Source of the DNA: RBG-13-68-16 sp050018455
GTDB taxonomy: Bacteria; Acidobacteriota; Thermoanaerobaculia; Thermoanaerobaculales; Thermoanaerobaculaceae
Length of the DNA: 64,000 bases
Assembly (NCBI GenBank): GCA_050018455.1
Contig: JBEKAA010000004.1
Location: 368,889-432,888 of the forward strand
Reading direction: 5' to 3'
Position 1 is the stretch's first letter; every line of letters starts with the position of its first letter. Below the pieces are notes generated by a model, which did no database searches, was not told the DNA's origin, and saw nothing but the letters and a program-made list of their open reading frames with translations. The position numbers were made by a program, and so were the translations under genes. Shown here one piece after another: positions 37,078-46,134 of this stretch.

Positions 37078-38019
37078 TCAGCTCGGCAGGACCAGCCCAT
37101 GAGCGGCGAGGAACGTGGCCATGTCGGGCGGCACAGGGGCTTCGAGGCGCAGGCGGGTGCCGTCCTTCGGGTGCGGGAGCGCCAGACGCCAGGCGTGCAG
37201 GAACGGGCGCGGCGCCCCGCTCCCGCCGCCGTAGAGCGCATCGCCGACGACGGGAAACCCCGCGTGCGCGAGATGGACCCGCACCTGGTGGGTGCGGCCG
37301 GTGAGCGGATGCACCTCCACGAGCGCGAACGCGCCCGACGCCGCAAGCCGCCGCACCTCGGTTCGGGCGGGCCGCCCGCCTCGGCTGACACGGAAACGAC
37401 CCGGGGCCGTGGTGTCGGGGGCGATCGGTCCCGTGACGACTCGGAGCGCTTCGCCGGGGTCGGCGCGCACGACGGCGAGATAGCGCTTGTCCGCGCGGCC
37501 CTCGGCCCACGTGCGGGTGAGGGCGCGGGCGGCGTCGTGCTGGCAGGCGAAGAGCAGCACGCCGGTCGTCAGGCGGTCGAGGCGGTGAAAGAGAAGCGGC
37601 TCGAAGCGCCGGCCGTCGCGGGCCGCGAGCTGGAGCGCCAGCAGCTCCTGGGCCGTGAGCTCCCCCGGTGCGCGCTTCCGCGGCGGCTGGGATGCCACGC
37701 CCACCGGCTTGTCCACGGCTACCAGCCACCCGTCTTCGTGGATGATCGCGAGCGGCTGCGGCAGTGGTTGCGTGTCGACGAGGGCGTCGTCGTCGTGCAC
37801 GATGTCCACGACGTCAGCCACCTGCAGCTGCCGCGAGACGACGCGGACGGCCTTTCCGTTGAGCCACAGACGCCCCTCGGCCGCGAGCGCCCGCACCCGC
37901 CGGCGAGGCAGACCCGTGAGCGCGGCGGCCCCCTGGTCCAGGCGCAACCCGGCGTGGTCGGGGAGGACGAGGTAGCGGACCACTCCGGGACGCGGCTCGG
38001 TGTCCGCCGTCCGGGTCAC
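37078..38019 (-). CDS. RluA-family pseudouridine synthase
   Basis: A 313-residue enzyme that isomerises uridine in rRNA or tRNA. An N-terminal S4 RNA-binding domain (LDQGAAALTGLPRRRVRAL, WLNGKAVRV) is followed by the catalytic domain with HRLDRLTTGVLLFA, whose Asp is the nucleophile, then VHPLTGRTHQVRVHL and FPVVGDALYG. Target base unknown. The GTG at 38019 is chosen because a GAGGG lies about ten bases upstream; longer starts run through the octamer array and are rejected. Confidence 0.9.
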   Translation of the reverse strand: MTRTADTEPRPGVVRYLVLPDHAGLRLDQGAAALTGLPRRRVRALAAEGRLWLNGKAVRVVSRQLQVADVVDIVHDDDALVDTQPLPQPLAIIHEDGWLVAVDKPVGVASQPPRKRAPGELTAQELLALQLAARDGRRFEPLLFHRLDRLTTGVLLFACQHDAARALTRTWAEGRADKRYLAVVRADPGEALRVVTGPIAPDTTAPGRFRVSRGGRPARTEVRRLAASGAFALVEVHPLTGRTHQVRVHLAHAGFPVVGDALYGGGSGAPRPFLHAWRLALPHPKDGTRLRLEAPVPPDMATFLAAHGLVLPS

Positions 38020-38045
38020 GACTCGGCACCCTCGCGGTGTCGGAC

Positions 38046-38148
38046 AGCAGGGGAGCATGGAAACAGGGGAACGGAGGAGCAGGGGAGCAGAGGAGCGGAA
38101 GAACGCAGTCGTGTCCCCTCTGCTCCTCCGCCCCTCTGCTCCTCTGCC
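38046..38148 (+). repeat. Inverted pair of octamer arrays (family A)
   Basis: The left arm (38046-38101) has seven octads such as AGCAGGGG, AGCATGGA, AACGGAGG and AGCGGAAG. The core is about 12 bp. The right arm (38113-38148) has the complementary GCTCCTCC/GCCCCTCT/GCTCCTCT words. It lies between two same-strand genes, directly upstream of the rluA-family start. Confidence 0.85.
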
Positions 38149-38186
38149 GTCGTGAATGTGGTGAGCCGCCCGATTGCCATGGCGGG

Positions 38187-38870
38187 TCACGCCGCGGAGT
38201 CGGGGGCTGCCCAGGGGAGGATGAAACGCACGGTGGTGCCGCTTCCAGCGCTCTCGATCTCAAGTCGGCCGCCGTGGGCCTCAACCATCTTGCGCGCGAT
38301 GGCGAGACCCAACCCGGGCGCGCCCGGACGCCGGACGGCCATCGGCACTCCGAGCTTGGGCAGCACGTCGGCGGAGATCCCCTGGCCGCCGTCCCGCACC
38401 TCGATGGCAATGTGATCCTCCGCCCCGCGCAGGTGGATCAGGATCGCCGGCGGGGGAGTGGCGCTGCGAATCGCATTGTCGAGGACGGCCCGCAATGCGT
38501 GACCGATCGCACGGGCGTCCCAACACGTTTGACGGATGACGCCGGCTGTCTCGACGCGGATCTGTGCGGTCGCTTCGGACGTCTTCGCGTACTGCGCGGC
38601 CTCGATGTTCTCGTTCACCAGGGCGATGGGGTCCACGGTCGCGGGCGCGAGCTTGACGGGCCGCCCGAACAGAAGCAGCGTGTCGAGGTAACGCCCGAGC
38701 GCATCGACCTGGTGGAGGATCGTGTCGAAGTGCGCCTTGACCTCAGGCGAGCCCGCGCTCCGCCGCTGGCCCATCTCGGCCTGAAGGCTGATCGTGAACG
38801 CATGGTTGCGCACGTCGTGAGCGATCTGGTTGACGAGATTTTCGAGACCCGGTTCGCTCTGGTCCGGCAT
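38187..38870 (-). CDS. Small soluble sensor histidine kinase
   Basis: This 227-residue protein consists of little more than a kinase core. H-box: IAHDVRNHAFTISLQAEMG with the phosphorylatable His. N-box: LRAVLDNAI. G1: VRDGGQGI. G2: GAPGLGLAIARKMVEAHGG. There is no membrane segment and no sensory domain, so it must receive input from a partner. No response regulator is adjacent. ATG at 38870. Confidence 0.88.
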   Translation of the reverse strand: MPDQSEPGLENLVNQIAHDVRNHAFTISLQAEMGQRRSAGSPEVKAHFDTILHQVDALGRYLDTLLLFGRPVKLAPATVDPIALVNENIEAAQYAKTSEATAQIRVETAGVIRQTCWDARAIGHALRAVLDNAIRSATPPPAILIHLRGAEDHIAIEVRDGGQGISADVLPKLGVPMAVRRPGAPGLGLAIARKMVEAHGGRLEIESAGSGTTVRFILPWAAPDSAA

Positions 38871-38984
38871 ACCGATATGCTAGCACCGCGGCTGCTTGAC
38901 AAGGATTTCCCGCTCGGTGAGACTGAGTGGGAGTTCAGTCGTCGGGGGAGGGAGCCCTTGGGGGGAGGGCGTCGCAACGGTCAG

Positions 38985-39215
38985 CGGGAGCGCACGAGAG
39001 CCGCGAACCTGCGCGCGGCCGTCGATGTCTTTGCCAGGCGAGGCTATGCCGCCGCCCGGACGCGGGAGGTGGCGGCGCGAGCGGTCTTCTGGGGGATCGA
39101 CGAGCTAGGCACGGCGTGGGTGCCGGCAACCCGGCCATGCCCCCTCGCCGAGCAGGCGGCCCCGCCGCTGCGGTTTTTCCTGTGGGGCCTCGAACGACGT
39201 TCTGGAGGGCGGTGA
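38985..39215 (+). pseudogene. Possible TetR-type HTH remnant upstream of the acyl-CoA synthetase gene
   Basis: One frame reads RERTRAANLRAAVDVFARRG, then YAAARTREVAARA, which has the spacing of a TetR N-terminal helix-turn-helix. After 39083 the similarity stops, and the frame runs through unlike sequence to a TGA at 39213-39215, with no ligand-binding domain. TetR regulators commonly sit beside acyl-CoA synthetase genes, so this may be the stump of a lost repressor. No clear start codon or ribosome site is visible. Low confidence. Confidence 0.35.
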
Positions 39216-40990
39216 TGACGGAACCACACACGCTGCTGGATCTCTTCGCGCTGTGGCAGGCGGCACAACCGACCCCTGCCCTTGTGGACGCCCGGGGCGG
39301 CGGCGAGCGACAGCTGCCGGCCCCCGAGGTCGCGCGCCGTGTCGCCGGCCTCGCTCGCGGCCTCGCCGCGCTGGGGGTCGGCAAGGGCGACCGTGTGGGC
39401 CTGCTGTGCGGAGACCGCCCCGACTGGCACATCGTGGATTTCGCGGTCCTGCATCTGGGCGCGGTCGACGTTCCGATCTATCCGACGCTGCTCCCGTCCC
39501 AGGTGGGTCTCATCCTCGCGGATTCGGGGGCGCGCGCGATCGTCGTGGAGAACGCCGAGCAGCTCGCCAAGGTGGCGGACATCCGACCAACGTGTCCGGA
39601 CCTTCGCGACGTCATCGTCATCGACGGGGATGGTGCCGAGGGCGTCAGGACCCTGGAGTCGTGCACCGAGGCGATGGACGGGGCGGACGCGGCCGGGTTC
39701 CTGGATGCTTGTCGCGCCGGCGTGCAAGCTGGGGACCTCGCGACCCTGCTCTACACCTCCGGAACAACCGCGGACCCCAAAGGCGTCATGCTGACCCACG
39801 ACAATTTCGTCTTCAACGCGACCGCCGCCGCAGGCGTCATGCCGTGGCCCGAGGGCGATACCGCGCTCGCGTTCCTTCCGCTGTCCCACGTGCTCGAGCG
39901 GCTCATCGACTACATTTACTTCCTGAAGGGGATCACGATCGCATATTGCGGCATCCTGGAGGCCGGGGACGCCATGCGCCGCATCCGCCCGCACCTTTTC
40001 ACGGCCGTGCCGCGTTTCTACGAGAAGGTCTACGACAAGTTCTTCCACGAGGTCTCGAACGCGAGGGGGGTGAAGCGTTCGATCCTCCGGAGGGCGGTCC
40101 GCACGGCGCTGTCGAGCGTGAAGCGCGGGCGCCGCGGTTTGAGCTGGCGTCTTTTCGACCTGGTCGTCTACTCCAAGGTCCGCGCGGCTCTCGGCGGACG
40201 GCTCCGGTTCACGATATCGGGGGGTGCGCCCCTTCCGGTGTTCGTCGGGAACTTCTTCCACGGCGTGGGCGTCAACGTCCTCGAAGGGTACGGCCTGACC
40301 GAGACGTCCCCCGTCATCACCGTGAACCCGTACGGTCGGGCGAGAATCGGCACCGTGGGCCCGACGATCCCAGGCGTGGAGGTGCGCATCGGTCCTGACG
40401 GCGAGGTCCTCTCGCGCGGACGGCACATCATGAAGGGGTACTGGCACAAGCCCGAGAGGACCGCGGCAGTGCTGGACGCCGAAGGGTGGTTCGCAACCGG
40501 GGACATCGGGGAACTCGACCCCGACGGATACCTCCGGATCACCGACCGAAAGAAGGACATCCTCGTCACCGCGGGGGGCAAGAACGTCGCGCCCCAGCCC
40601 ATCGAGGACAGGTTGCGCGCCTCGCCGCTGGTGGAAAACGCGGTCCTCTTCGGCGACCGCAAACCGTACATCGTCGCGTTGATCGTGCCCAGCACCGAGG
40701 GGCTCGAGGGATGGGCCAAGGATCGCGGCCTGCCGGCCACGGACGTCAAGACGTTGATCGAGAGGGACGATGTCGTCGAGGCGTACGAACGCGTCGTGGC
40801 CGACGTCAACCGCGACCTTGCGCGCTTCGAGACGATCAAGAAATTCCGACTTGTCGCCGAGCCGTTCACCATTTCCGGAGGCGTGCTCACGCCGACCCTC
40901 AAGGTCAAGCGCCGCGTGGTGGAGACGCGCTACTCGGCGATCCTGGCGAGTCTGTACGCCGAGGAGGTTTCGTTGGAGTCATGGGGGTAG
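39215..40990 (+). CDS. Long-chain acyl-CoA synthetase (AMP-binding)
   Basis: This 591-residue adenylate-forming enzyme activates fatty acids to acyl-CoA. The P-loop-like motif LLYTSGTTADPKGVMLTH, EGYGLTETSPVI, GWFATGDIGELD and DRKKDILVTAGGKNVAPQPIE are all present, with the order and length of FAA1/FadD15-like synthetases. GGAGG lies seven bases before ATG 39215. It is separated from the divergent histidine kinase by about 340 bp containing a possible TetR remnant. Confidence 0.94.
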   Translation: MTEPHTLLDLFALWQAAQPTPALVDARGGGERQLPAPEVARRVAGLARGLAALGVGKGDRVGLLCGDRPDWHIVDFAVLHLGAVDVPIYPTLLPSQVGLILADSGARAIVVENAEQLAKVADIRPTCPDLRDVIVIDGDGAEGVRTLESCTEAMDGADAAGFLDACRAGVQAGDLATLLYTSGTTADPKGVMLTHDNFVFNATAAAGVMPWPEGDTALAFLPLSHVLERLIDYIYFLKGITIAYCGILEAGDAMRRIRPHLFTAVPRFYEKVYDKFFHEVSNARGVKRSILRRAVRTALSSVKRGRRGLSWRLFDLVVYSKVRAALGGRLRFTISGGAPLPVFVGNFFHGVGVNVLEGYGLTETSPVITVNPYGRARIGTVGPTIPGVEVRIGPDGEVLSRGRHIMKGYWHKPERTAAVLDAEGWFATGDIGELDPDGYLRITDRKKDILVTAGGKNVAPQPIEDRLRASPLVENAVLFGDRKPYIVALIVPSTEGLEGWAKDRGLPATDVKTLIERDDVVEAYERVVADVNRDLARFETIKKFRLVAEPFTISGGVLTPTLKVKRRVVETRYSAILASLYAEEVSLESWG

Positions 40991-41057
40991 CCCGCGGGCG
41001 GCCCGTCCCGGGGCTCCGTGCGCCGCACGGCTCGGCCCCGTTTGGGGCGGACCGGCG

Positions 41058-42053
41058 TTGAACGGCAGGGTCCGTGATTGGCGCCCCTGCAGCGGCCAGG
41101 GGATCCCGCCGTGGGTCGTGCCGATCGCCCTGCCGACGCCCTACCCGATCGGGCCCGTGACCGTCTATCTGCTCGTCGGCGAGCCTCTCACGCTGGTCGA
41201 CACCGGTCCGGCGACCGGGTCAGCATGGCGAGCGCTGAGAGACGCGCTGGCGGAGCGCTCGCTGAGGCCCGGCGATGTGCGCCGCGTGCTTCTGACGCAT
41301 GCCCATCACGACCACTTCGGGCTGGCGCGGCGGTTCGCCCGGCTGGGCGCCGCGATTGCCGCGCACCCGCACGAACGGGAGAACCTGAGGCTGGCTCGGG
41401 GCTACGGTCTCCTTTGGCGTCAGCTGGGACTCGCGGGCCTGTCGGTCGCGCGGAGAATGGCGCTTGTCGCGTCGCTCAGGATGCTCGATCGCACGGCCCG
41501 GCCGGTGCGGGCGTTCGACTCTCTCCAGGACGGACAGGTTCTGCCCCACGAGGGCAGCCCGATCCGCGTCCACCATATGCCAGGGCACACACCCGGTCAC
41601 GTGGGGTTCGAGCTGGGGAGCGAGGACGCTATCATCACGGGCGACACCGTGCTCGACGGCGTCGTGCCCAACGCGGTGATTAACGCCGACCCCGAGAGGC
41701 TGGACCGGCCGTTCCAATCGCTGGCGGCATACGCCGCAACTCTCCGCCGCCTTGAGACGATGCGGCCTCGCATCCTCCTTCCGGCGCACGGCCCCTGCAT
41801 CGCGAACGTGGCCGGACAGGTCGCGGCGCTGAGGGAGCGCCAGGCGCGGCGATCGGCCGACGTGCGGGCGGCGCTCGAAGCGGGGCCCGCGACCGCCGCC
41901 GAGGTCATCGCCCGGATCTTCCCGCGGGTGACTCTGCTGCGCGTGTTCCTGGCGTATTCCGAGGTGTTCGGGCACCTGCTGGAGCTGGAGCGCCTCGGCG
42001 CGGTCGAGCGCGTCAGCGAACGCCGGCGCGAGCGTTGGCGGCTGGTCCGTTGA
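41058..42053 (+). CDS. MBL-fold metallohydrolase (LACTB2-like)
   Basis: About 331 residues. The metallo-beta-lactamase HxHxDH motif is THAHHDHFG. Later ligands are in HMPGHTPGHVGF, ITGDTVLDG and PAHGPCI. A C-terminal winged-helix-like region (TAAEVIARIFPRV) resembles LACTB2-type hydrolases. The start is uncertain: a TTG at 41058 gives the full N terminus, while a GTG at 41118 is a shorter option; neither has a strong ribosome site. The 3' end overlaps the convergent deacetylase gene by 41 bp. Substrate unknown. Confidence 0.85.
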   Translation: MNGRVRDWRPCSGQGIPPWVVPIALPTPYPIGPVTVYLLVGEPLTLVDTGPATGSAWRALRDALAERSLRPGDVRRVLLTHAHHDHFGLARRFARLGAAIAAHPHERENLRLARGYGLLWRQLGLAGLSVARRMALVASLRMLDRTARPVRAFDSLQDGQVLPHEGSPIRVHHMPGHTPGHVGFELGSEDAIITGDTVLDGVVPNAVINADPERLDRPFQSLAAYAATLRRLETMRPRILLPAHGPCIANVAGQVAALRERQARRSADVRAALEAGPATAAEVIARIFPRVTLLRVFLAYSEVFGHLLELERLGAVERVSERRRERWRLVR

Positions 42054-42822
42054 CCGGGCCGCCCGAGCGTGCGAGGAGCTCACCCACCGGCAGCGGCTTG
42101 AGGCCGCGACGGTCCGTCTCGTCGAGGACGATGGGAAGCGCCTCGAGCAGGGGCAGGTCGGGCCGGCTCGCGCCGAGGTGCATCAGCAGGATGCTGCCCG
42201 CGAGGGACACCCCGTTCTTCTCCTCGAAGTTGAGGATGCGCCGCGCCATCGCCTCCGGCCCCATGTAACGCCGCGTCCCCGGCTCCTCGACCCAGTCGAG
42301 CGCGTCGAGCGAGTCGTGGTCTGCGTGCGTCCAGTCGACGTGCACGAGCCCCAGTTCCGCCGCCCAGCCTCGGATGGTGGCGTTGTGCTCGCCGTACGGC
42401 GAGCGCCAGAACGGCGACGGCGGGCGGCCGATTGCAGCCTCGATCGCGGCCGCGGTGCGGCGAAGCTCGCTCTGCAGGCTGGCTCTCGTGACGGTCGGCA
42501 GCGCGTCGTGGCGGTGATTGGAGGCCCACGTCGTGAGGTGCGGGTGCGAGTAGGTGTGGTTGCCGATCTCGTGGCCGTCGCGCGCCGCCTGCCGCAGCAG
42601 CTCCGGGAACGTCTCCGCAAAGCGCCCCGTGACGAAGATCGTTGCCCGCACTCGCCGCTCCCGCAACAGCGCCAGCAGCTGGGCGGCGCCGGCCGACTCG
42701 ACGTGCGCGTCGAACGTGAGGGCGAAGTATGGGCCCGCGCCCTGGACGGCGTTGACGTTCACGGCCGCGGCCGGTTCGACCGCGAGGAGAAGCGCGCTCA
42801 GCAGCGGGGCGAGGGCAAACAC
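42013..42822 (-). CDS. Polysaccharide deacetylase (NodB homology domain), exported
   Basis: A 269-residue carbohydrate esterase family 4 protein. An N-terminal signal segment (FALAPLLSALLLAVEPAAA) is followed by the NodB domain. The catalytic Asp is in YFALTFDAHVE, the metal-binding pair in GHEIGNHTYSHPHLT, and WRSPYGEHN supplies the third motif. It probably removes N-acetyl groups from peptidoglycan or another glycan outside the membrane. The GTG at 42822 is preferred because the -10 box TACAAT ends 7 bp before it and longer starts would pass through that promoter. Confidence 0.88.
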   Translation of the reverse strand: MFALAPLLSALLLAVEPAAAVNVNAVQGAGPYFALTFDAHVESAGAAQLLALLRERRVRATIFVTGRFAETFPELLRQAARDGHEIGNHTYSHPHLTTWASNHRHDALPTVTRASLQSELRRTAAAIEAAIGRPPSPFWRSPYGEHNATIRGWAAELGLVHVDWTHADHDSLDALDWVEEPGTRRYMGPEAMARRILNFEEKNGVSLAGSILLMHLGASRPDLPLLEALPIVLDETDRRGLKPLPVGELLARSGGPVNGPAANARAGVR

Positions 42823-42828
42823 CCCGTC

Positions 42829-42834
42829 ATTGTA
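42829..42834 (-). promoter_or_regulatory. -10 box of the polysaccharide deacetylase gene, probably leaderless
   Basis: On the minus strand GGGTACAATGACGGGGTG places TACAAT exactly 7 bp before the GTG start codon, so transcription would begin at the start codon. No Shine-Dalgarno sequence intervenes. Confidence 0.5.
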
Positions 42835-42944
42835 CCCAGGTCGGGGCGCGGCTGCGGATCGGGAGCTCCAGCTAATAAGGTGCGGTCGCCCCATTACCTC
42901 GACAGGCTCCTAGGCTACAATCGCGCGGGACCTGACATCGGGTG

Positions 42945-43487
42945 ATGTGGAACCTTCCCAACTCGCTGACCTTTCTGCGCATCCTCATGGTGCCGCTGCT
43001 CGTGGTGGTGCTGCTGACGCGTTTCTCCGGGAGCGAGTTCTGGGGGCTCGCGATCTTTCTCCTGGCGGCTCTGACCGATCTTGCCGACGGGATGATCGCG
43101 CGCCGCACGAAGGCGGTGACCGTAGCCGGAACGCTGCTCGACCCGATAGCGGACAAGATCCTGATGTCGGCCGCGTTCATCTCGCTGGTCGAGCTGGGTC
43201 TTGCCCCGGCCTGGATGGTGGTCGTCATCGTCGGGCGCGAGTTCGCGGTCTCCGGACTGCGGCACCTCGCCCACCAGCAGGGGATCGTGATCGCGGCCAA
43301 CTGGTGGGGGAAACTCAAGACGTTCTCCCAGATCGTGGCGGTCTCTTTGCTGCTCGTCAGCTACCAGCTGGGGCAGTGGGTGTTCCTCTCCAAGGCGGCG
43401 CTCTGGCTGGCGCTGGGGCTGACGGTCGTCTCCCTGATCAGCTACTTCGGCAGCTTCTGGCGACTCGTCGCGGGTGACGGGCGATGA
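42945..43487 (+). CDS. pgsA: CDP-diacylglycerol-glycerol-3-phosphate 3-phosphatidyltransferase
   Basis: This 180-residue membrane enzyme makes phosphatidylglycerophosphate. The CDP-alcohol phosphotransferase signature is complete: DLADGMIARRTKAVTVAG then TLLDPIADK, i.e. D..DG..AR........G...D...D. It has about five hydrophobic segments. GTG 42942 and ATG 42945 are adjacent starts; the ATG is used. A -10-like TACAAT at 42916-42921 lies just upstream. The stop overlaps the MMPL exporter start by 4 bp, suggesting a lipid-linked operon. Confidence 0.93.
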   Translation: MWNLPNSLTFLRILMVPLLVVVLLTRFSGSEFWGLAIFLLAALTDLADGMIARRTKAVTVAGTLLDPIADKILMSAAFISLVELGLAPAWMVVVIVGREFAVSGLRHLAHQQGIVIAANWWGKLKTFSQIVAVSLLLVSYQLGQWVFLSKAALWLALGLTVVSLISYFGSFWRLVAGDGR

Positions 43488-46000
43488 GCGTCCCGCTTTC
43501 CGGCGTGCTGCCGCGCGTCCTGGTGCGGTTCGGACACCGTCACCCGTGGACGGTGCTGGCCGGCGCCGCCCTGGTCATGGTCGGCGGGGTCTTCCTGGGG
43601 ACCCGGCTGAAGTTCGAGACGGACGTCCTGAATCTGATGCCGAAGCGCGACCCGGTCGTGAGCGAGTTCAGGCGGGTTCTCGAGGACTTCGGCTCGCTGG
43701 ACACGATGCTCGTGGCGGTGCCGGTCTCCGCCGAGGAAGACCTCGAGAGCAGCTTCGCACTCGTCGACGCGCTCGAGACGGAGCTCAAGGCAAGTCCCTA
43801 CCTCTCGCACGTCGAGGCCCACATCGAGGACCCCGTCAAGCTCGCGGAGGCGGTGTTGCGCAATGCGGTGCTCTTCCTCGACGACGAAGGGCTGGCCTCG
43901 CTCCAGGAGCGCTTGACGGACGAGGGGCTCAAGGCGCGGGCGGCCGACGTCCGAGCCGCGCTCGACACGCCGCAGGGCATGGTTGCGAAGGAGTTCGCGC
44001 TGCGCGACCCCTTGGGCTTCCTGCCGCTTCTGCTCGCCCGGATCAACAAGGCGCCCGGCTCGCTCAAGGTGGACTACTCGAGCGGCTACTACCTCTCCGG
44101 CGACCACAGCATGGTGCTGATCCTGGCCAAGCCCAAGGGGCCGGCCCAGGACATCGACTTCGATCGGGCGCTGATCTCCGACGTCGAGGCCCGCATCGCG
44201 AAGGTGCGGCAGGCGGCGGCGGAGGACGACGACGTGGCGCTCGACGACGTGCCGGTCGTCGAGATCGGCGGTGGCCACCGCACCGCCCTCGAGGACGCGA
44301 CGCTGATCAAGAAGGATATCGTCTCCAACTCCGTCTCGTCCGTGATCGGGGTGCTGCTGCTGTTTTTCCTGGCGTACCGCCGCTTCGCGACCGCCCACTA
44401 CGCGTTCCTACCGCTGGGAACCGGCCTCGCGCTCACGTTCGTCTTCACGGCGCTGACGCTCGGCGAGCTCAACTCCGCGACGTCGGGTTTTTCGGCGCTG
44501 CTGGTCGGGCTGGGAATCGACTTCACGATCGTGACGTACGGCCGCTACCTGGAGGGCCGCCTCGCGGGCCTGCCGCCCGGGGAGGCCCTTGAGGCGATGG
44601 CCGTGCGCACCGGGCCGGCCGTGATGCTTGGCGCCATCACGACCGTCGGCACCTTTTACGCCTTCCTGGCGACCCGTTTCACCGGGCTGCGGGAGTTCGG
44701 CATGCTCACCGGCACGGGAATCGTCTTCATGATGCTGTCGGCGTTCCTGATCTTGCCGGCGCTCGTCACGCTGTTCGACCGGCGCAGCGAGCCTGCGCCG
44801 CCGTCCGCGTGGCTGAATCTGACGCCGATCCTCGGCTGGGCCGAACGCCACGCTCGGGCCGTACTCGCCGCAACCGGAATCGCGACCGCGTGCGCCGTCG
44901 GAATGCTCTTCTTCCTGCGCTTCGACGACGACGTGCGAAACCTGCGCTCCCCCTCGAACCAGGGCGTGGCCGTCCAGGAGCGCGTTTCGAAGGCCTTCGG
45001 GTTGTCGTTCAACGCCATGATGATCCGCGTGGAGGCGCCCGACACGGCGGCCGCGCTCGAGAGGGTCCAGCGGCTGGCCGCCGGCCTCGACCGCTTGGTG
45101 GAACAGGGCGAGGTCTCGTCCTACGAGTCGGTCGGCAACCTCGTCCCGCCGCGCGCGGCGCAGGAGCGCGCCCTCGCCTGGCTCGCGTCCCACCGGGACC
45201 TTACCGACCCTGCCAGGGTCAGGCGTGAGCTGGACGCGGCGTTCGAGAAGGCCGGGCTCGTGCCGGCGGTCTTCGCCGCCGGGATGGACACCCTCGAGGA
45301 CGCGATGCGTCCTGCGGGGACGGTCTCGCTCGACGTCTGGCGGGGGACGCCCGTCCAGCAGGTGGTGGAAAGGTCCCTCCACCGTTCGGCGTCCGGGGTC
45401 ACCGCGGTGATGAACGTCTACTCGCCGCCCGGAAAGTGGCGTCGCGAGGCGCCGCCGGGGCTCGAGGCGCTGGTGCGCGAAGTCCCGGGGGCGCACCTCA
45501 CCGGCGTCAACCTCGTGTCCCAGCGCCTTCGCCATACGGTGTGGCAGGACGCAGCCCTCGCGGGAGGGCTCGGCCTCGTGCTCGTCCTGGGCCTGCTGCT
45601 CTGGGATTCGCACTCGCTGCGGTCCGCGCTGATCTGCCTGTTGCCGGTCGGCACCGGCGTTCTGTGGGCGCTGGGCGTGATGGCGGCGGTCGGCTACCCG
45701 CTCAACCTGCTCAACGTGTTCGTGATCACCATGGTGATCGGAGTCGGGAGCGACTACGGAATCTACATGATCCACCGCGTGCGCGAGGGCGCCACCATCC
45801 CGGAGCTCGCCGCGACGGCGCGGGCCGTCGTCCTCTCGGCGCTGACGACCATCGTCGGGTTCGGGACGTTGATCATGACCCACTATCCGGGCCTGCAGAG
45901 CATGGGCTGGATGGCCTCGCTCGGCGTCACCTTCGCGGTGGCGTCCGCCGTCATCCTGGTCCCGCTGGTCGTGCGGCGGACCGGCGGCAACGACAGTTGA
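43484..46000 (+). CDS. RND-superfamily MMPL exporter (HpnN-like)
   Basis: This 838-residue inner-membrane protein has twelve predicted hydrophobic segments in two blocks (about 275-430 and 690-830), each preceded by a periplasmic loop domain. The layout is that of MMPL/HpnN-type lipid exporters. ATSGFSALLVGLGIDFTIV and the matching MVIGVGSDYGIYMIHRVREG carry the membrane-embedded acidic residues of the proton relay. Coupling to pgsA suggests a lipid substrate. Its final codons (..NDS then TGA) lie inside a heptamer array of GACAGTT words. Confidence 0.88.
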   Translation: MSVPLSGVLPRVLVRFGHRHPWTVLAGAALVMVGGVFLGTRLKFETDVLNLMPKRDPVVSEFRRVLEDFGSLDTMLVAVPVSAEEDLESSFALVDALETELKASPYLSHVEAHIEDPVKLAEAVLRNAVLFLDDEGLASLQERLTDEGLKARAADVRAALDTPQGMVAKEFALRDPLGFLPLLLARINKAPGSLKVDYSSGYYLSGDHSMVLILAKPKGPAQDIDFDRALISDVEARIAKVRQAAAEDDDVALDDVPVVEIGGGHRTALEDATLIKKDIVSNSVSSVIGVLLLFFLAYRRFATAHYAFLPLGTGLALTFVFTALTLGELNSATSGFSALLVGLGIDFTIVTYGRYLEGRLAGLPPGEALEAMAVRTGPAVMLGAITTVGTFYAFLATRFTGLREFGMLTGTGIVFMMLSAFLILPALVTLFDRRSEPAPPSAWLNLTPILGWAERHARAVLAATGIATACAVGMLFFLRFDDDVRNLRSPSNQGVAVQERVSKAFGLSFNAMMIRVEAPDTAAALERVQRLAAGLDRLVEQGEVSSYESVGNLVPPRAAQERALAWLASHRDLTDPARVRRELDAAFEKAGLVPAVFAAGMDTLEDAMRPAGTVSLDVWRGTPVQQVVERSLHRSASGVTAVMNVYSPPGKWRREAPPGLEALVREVPGAHLTGVNLVSQRLRHTVWQDAALAGGLGLVLVLGLLLWDSHSLRSALICLLPVGTGVLWALGVMAAVGYPLNLLNVFVITMVIGVGSDYGIYMIHRVREGATIPELAATARAVVLSALTTIVGFGTLIMTHYPGLQSMGWMASLGVTFAVASAVILVPLVVRRTGGNDS

Positions 46001-46114
46001 CAGTTGACAGTTGACAGTTGACAGTACGGCCGGAACGGAGCCGGCCTCCAGCGACGCGTCTAGGTTCCGATGCTTTGGCCTCTGACTGTTAACTGTCAAC
46101 TGTTGACTGTCGAC
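45992..46114 (+). repeat. Inverted pair of heptamer arrays (family E, GACAGTT)
   Basis: GACAGTT is repeated four times plus a partial copy at 45992-46025, beginning inside the last codons of the MMPL gene. The complementary words ACTGTTA, ACTGTCA, ACTGTTG and ACTGTCG run at 46085-46114. The 57-bp core has its own stem, GGCCGG/CCGGCC. The right arm ends about 20 bp before the Lon-like gene. Confidence 0.9.
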
Positions 46115-46134
46115 TGGGTGGGAGGGGGTCGCAG

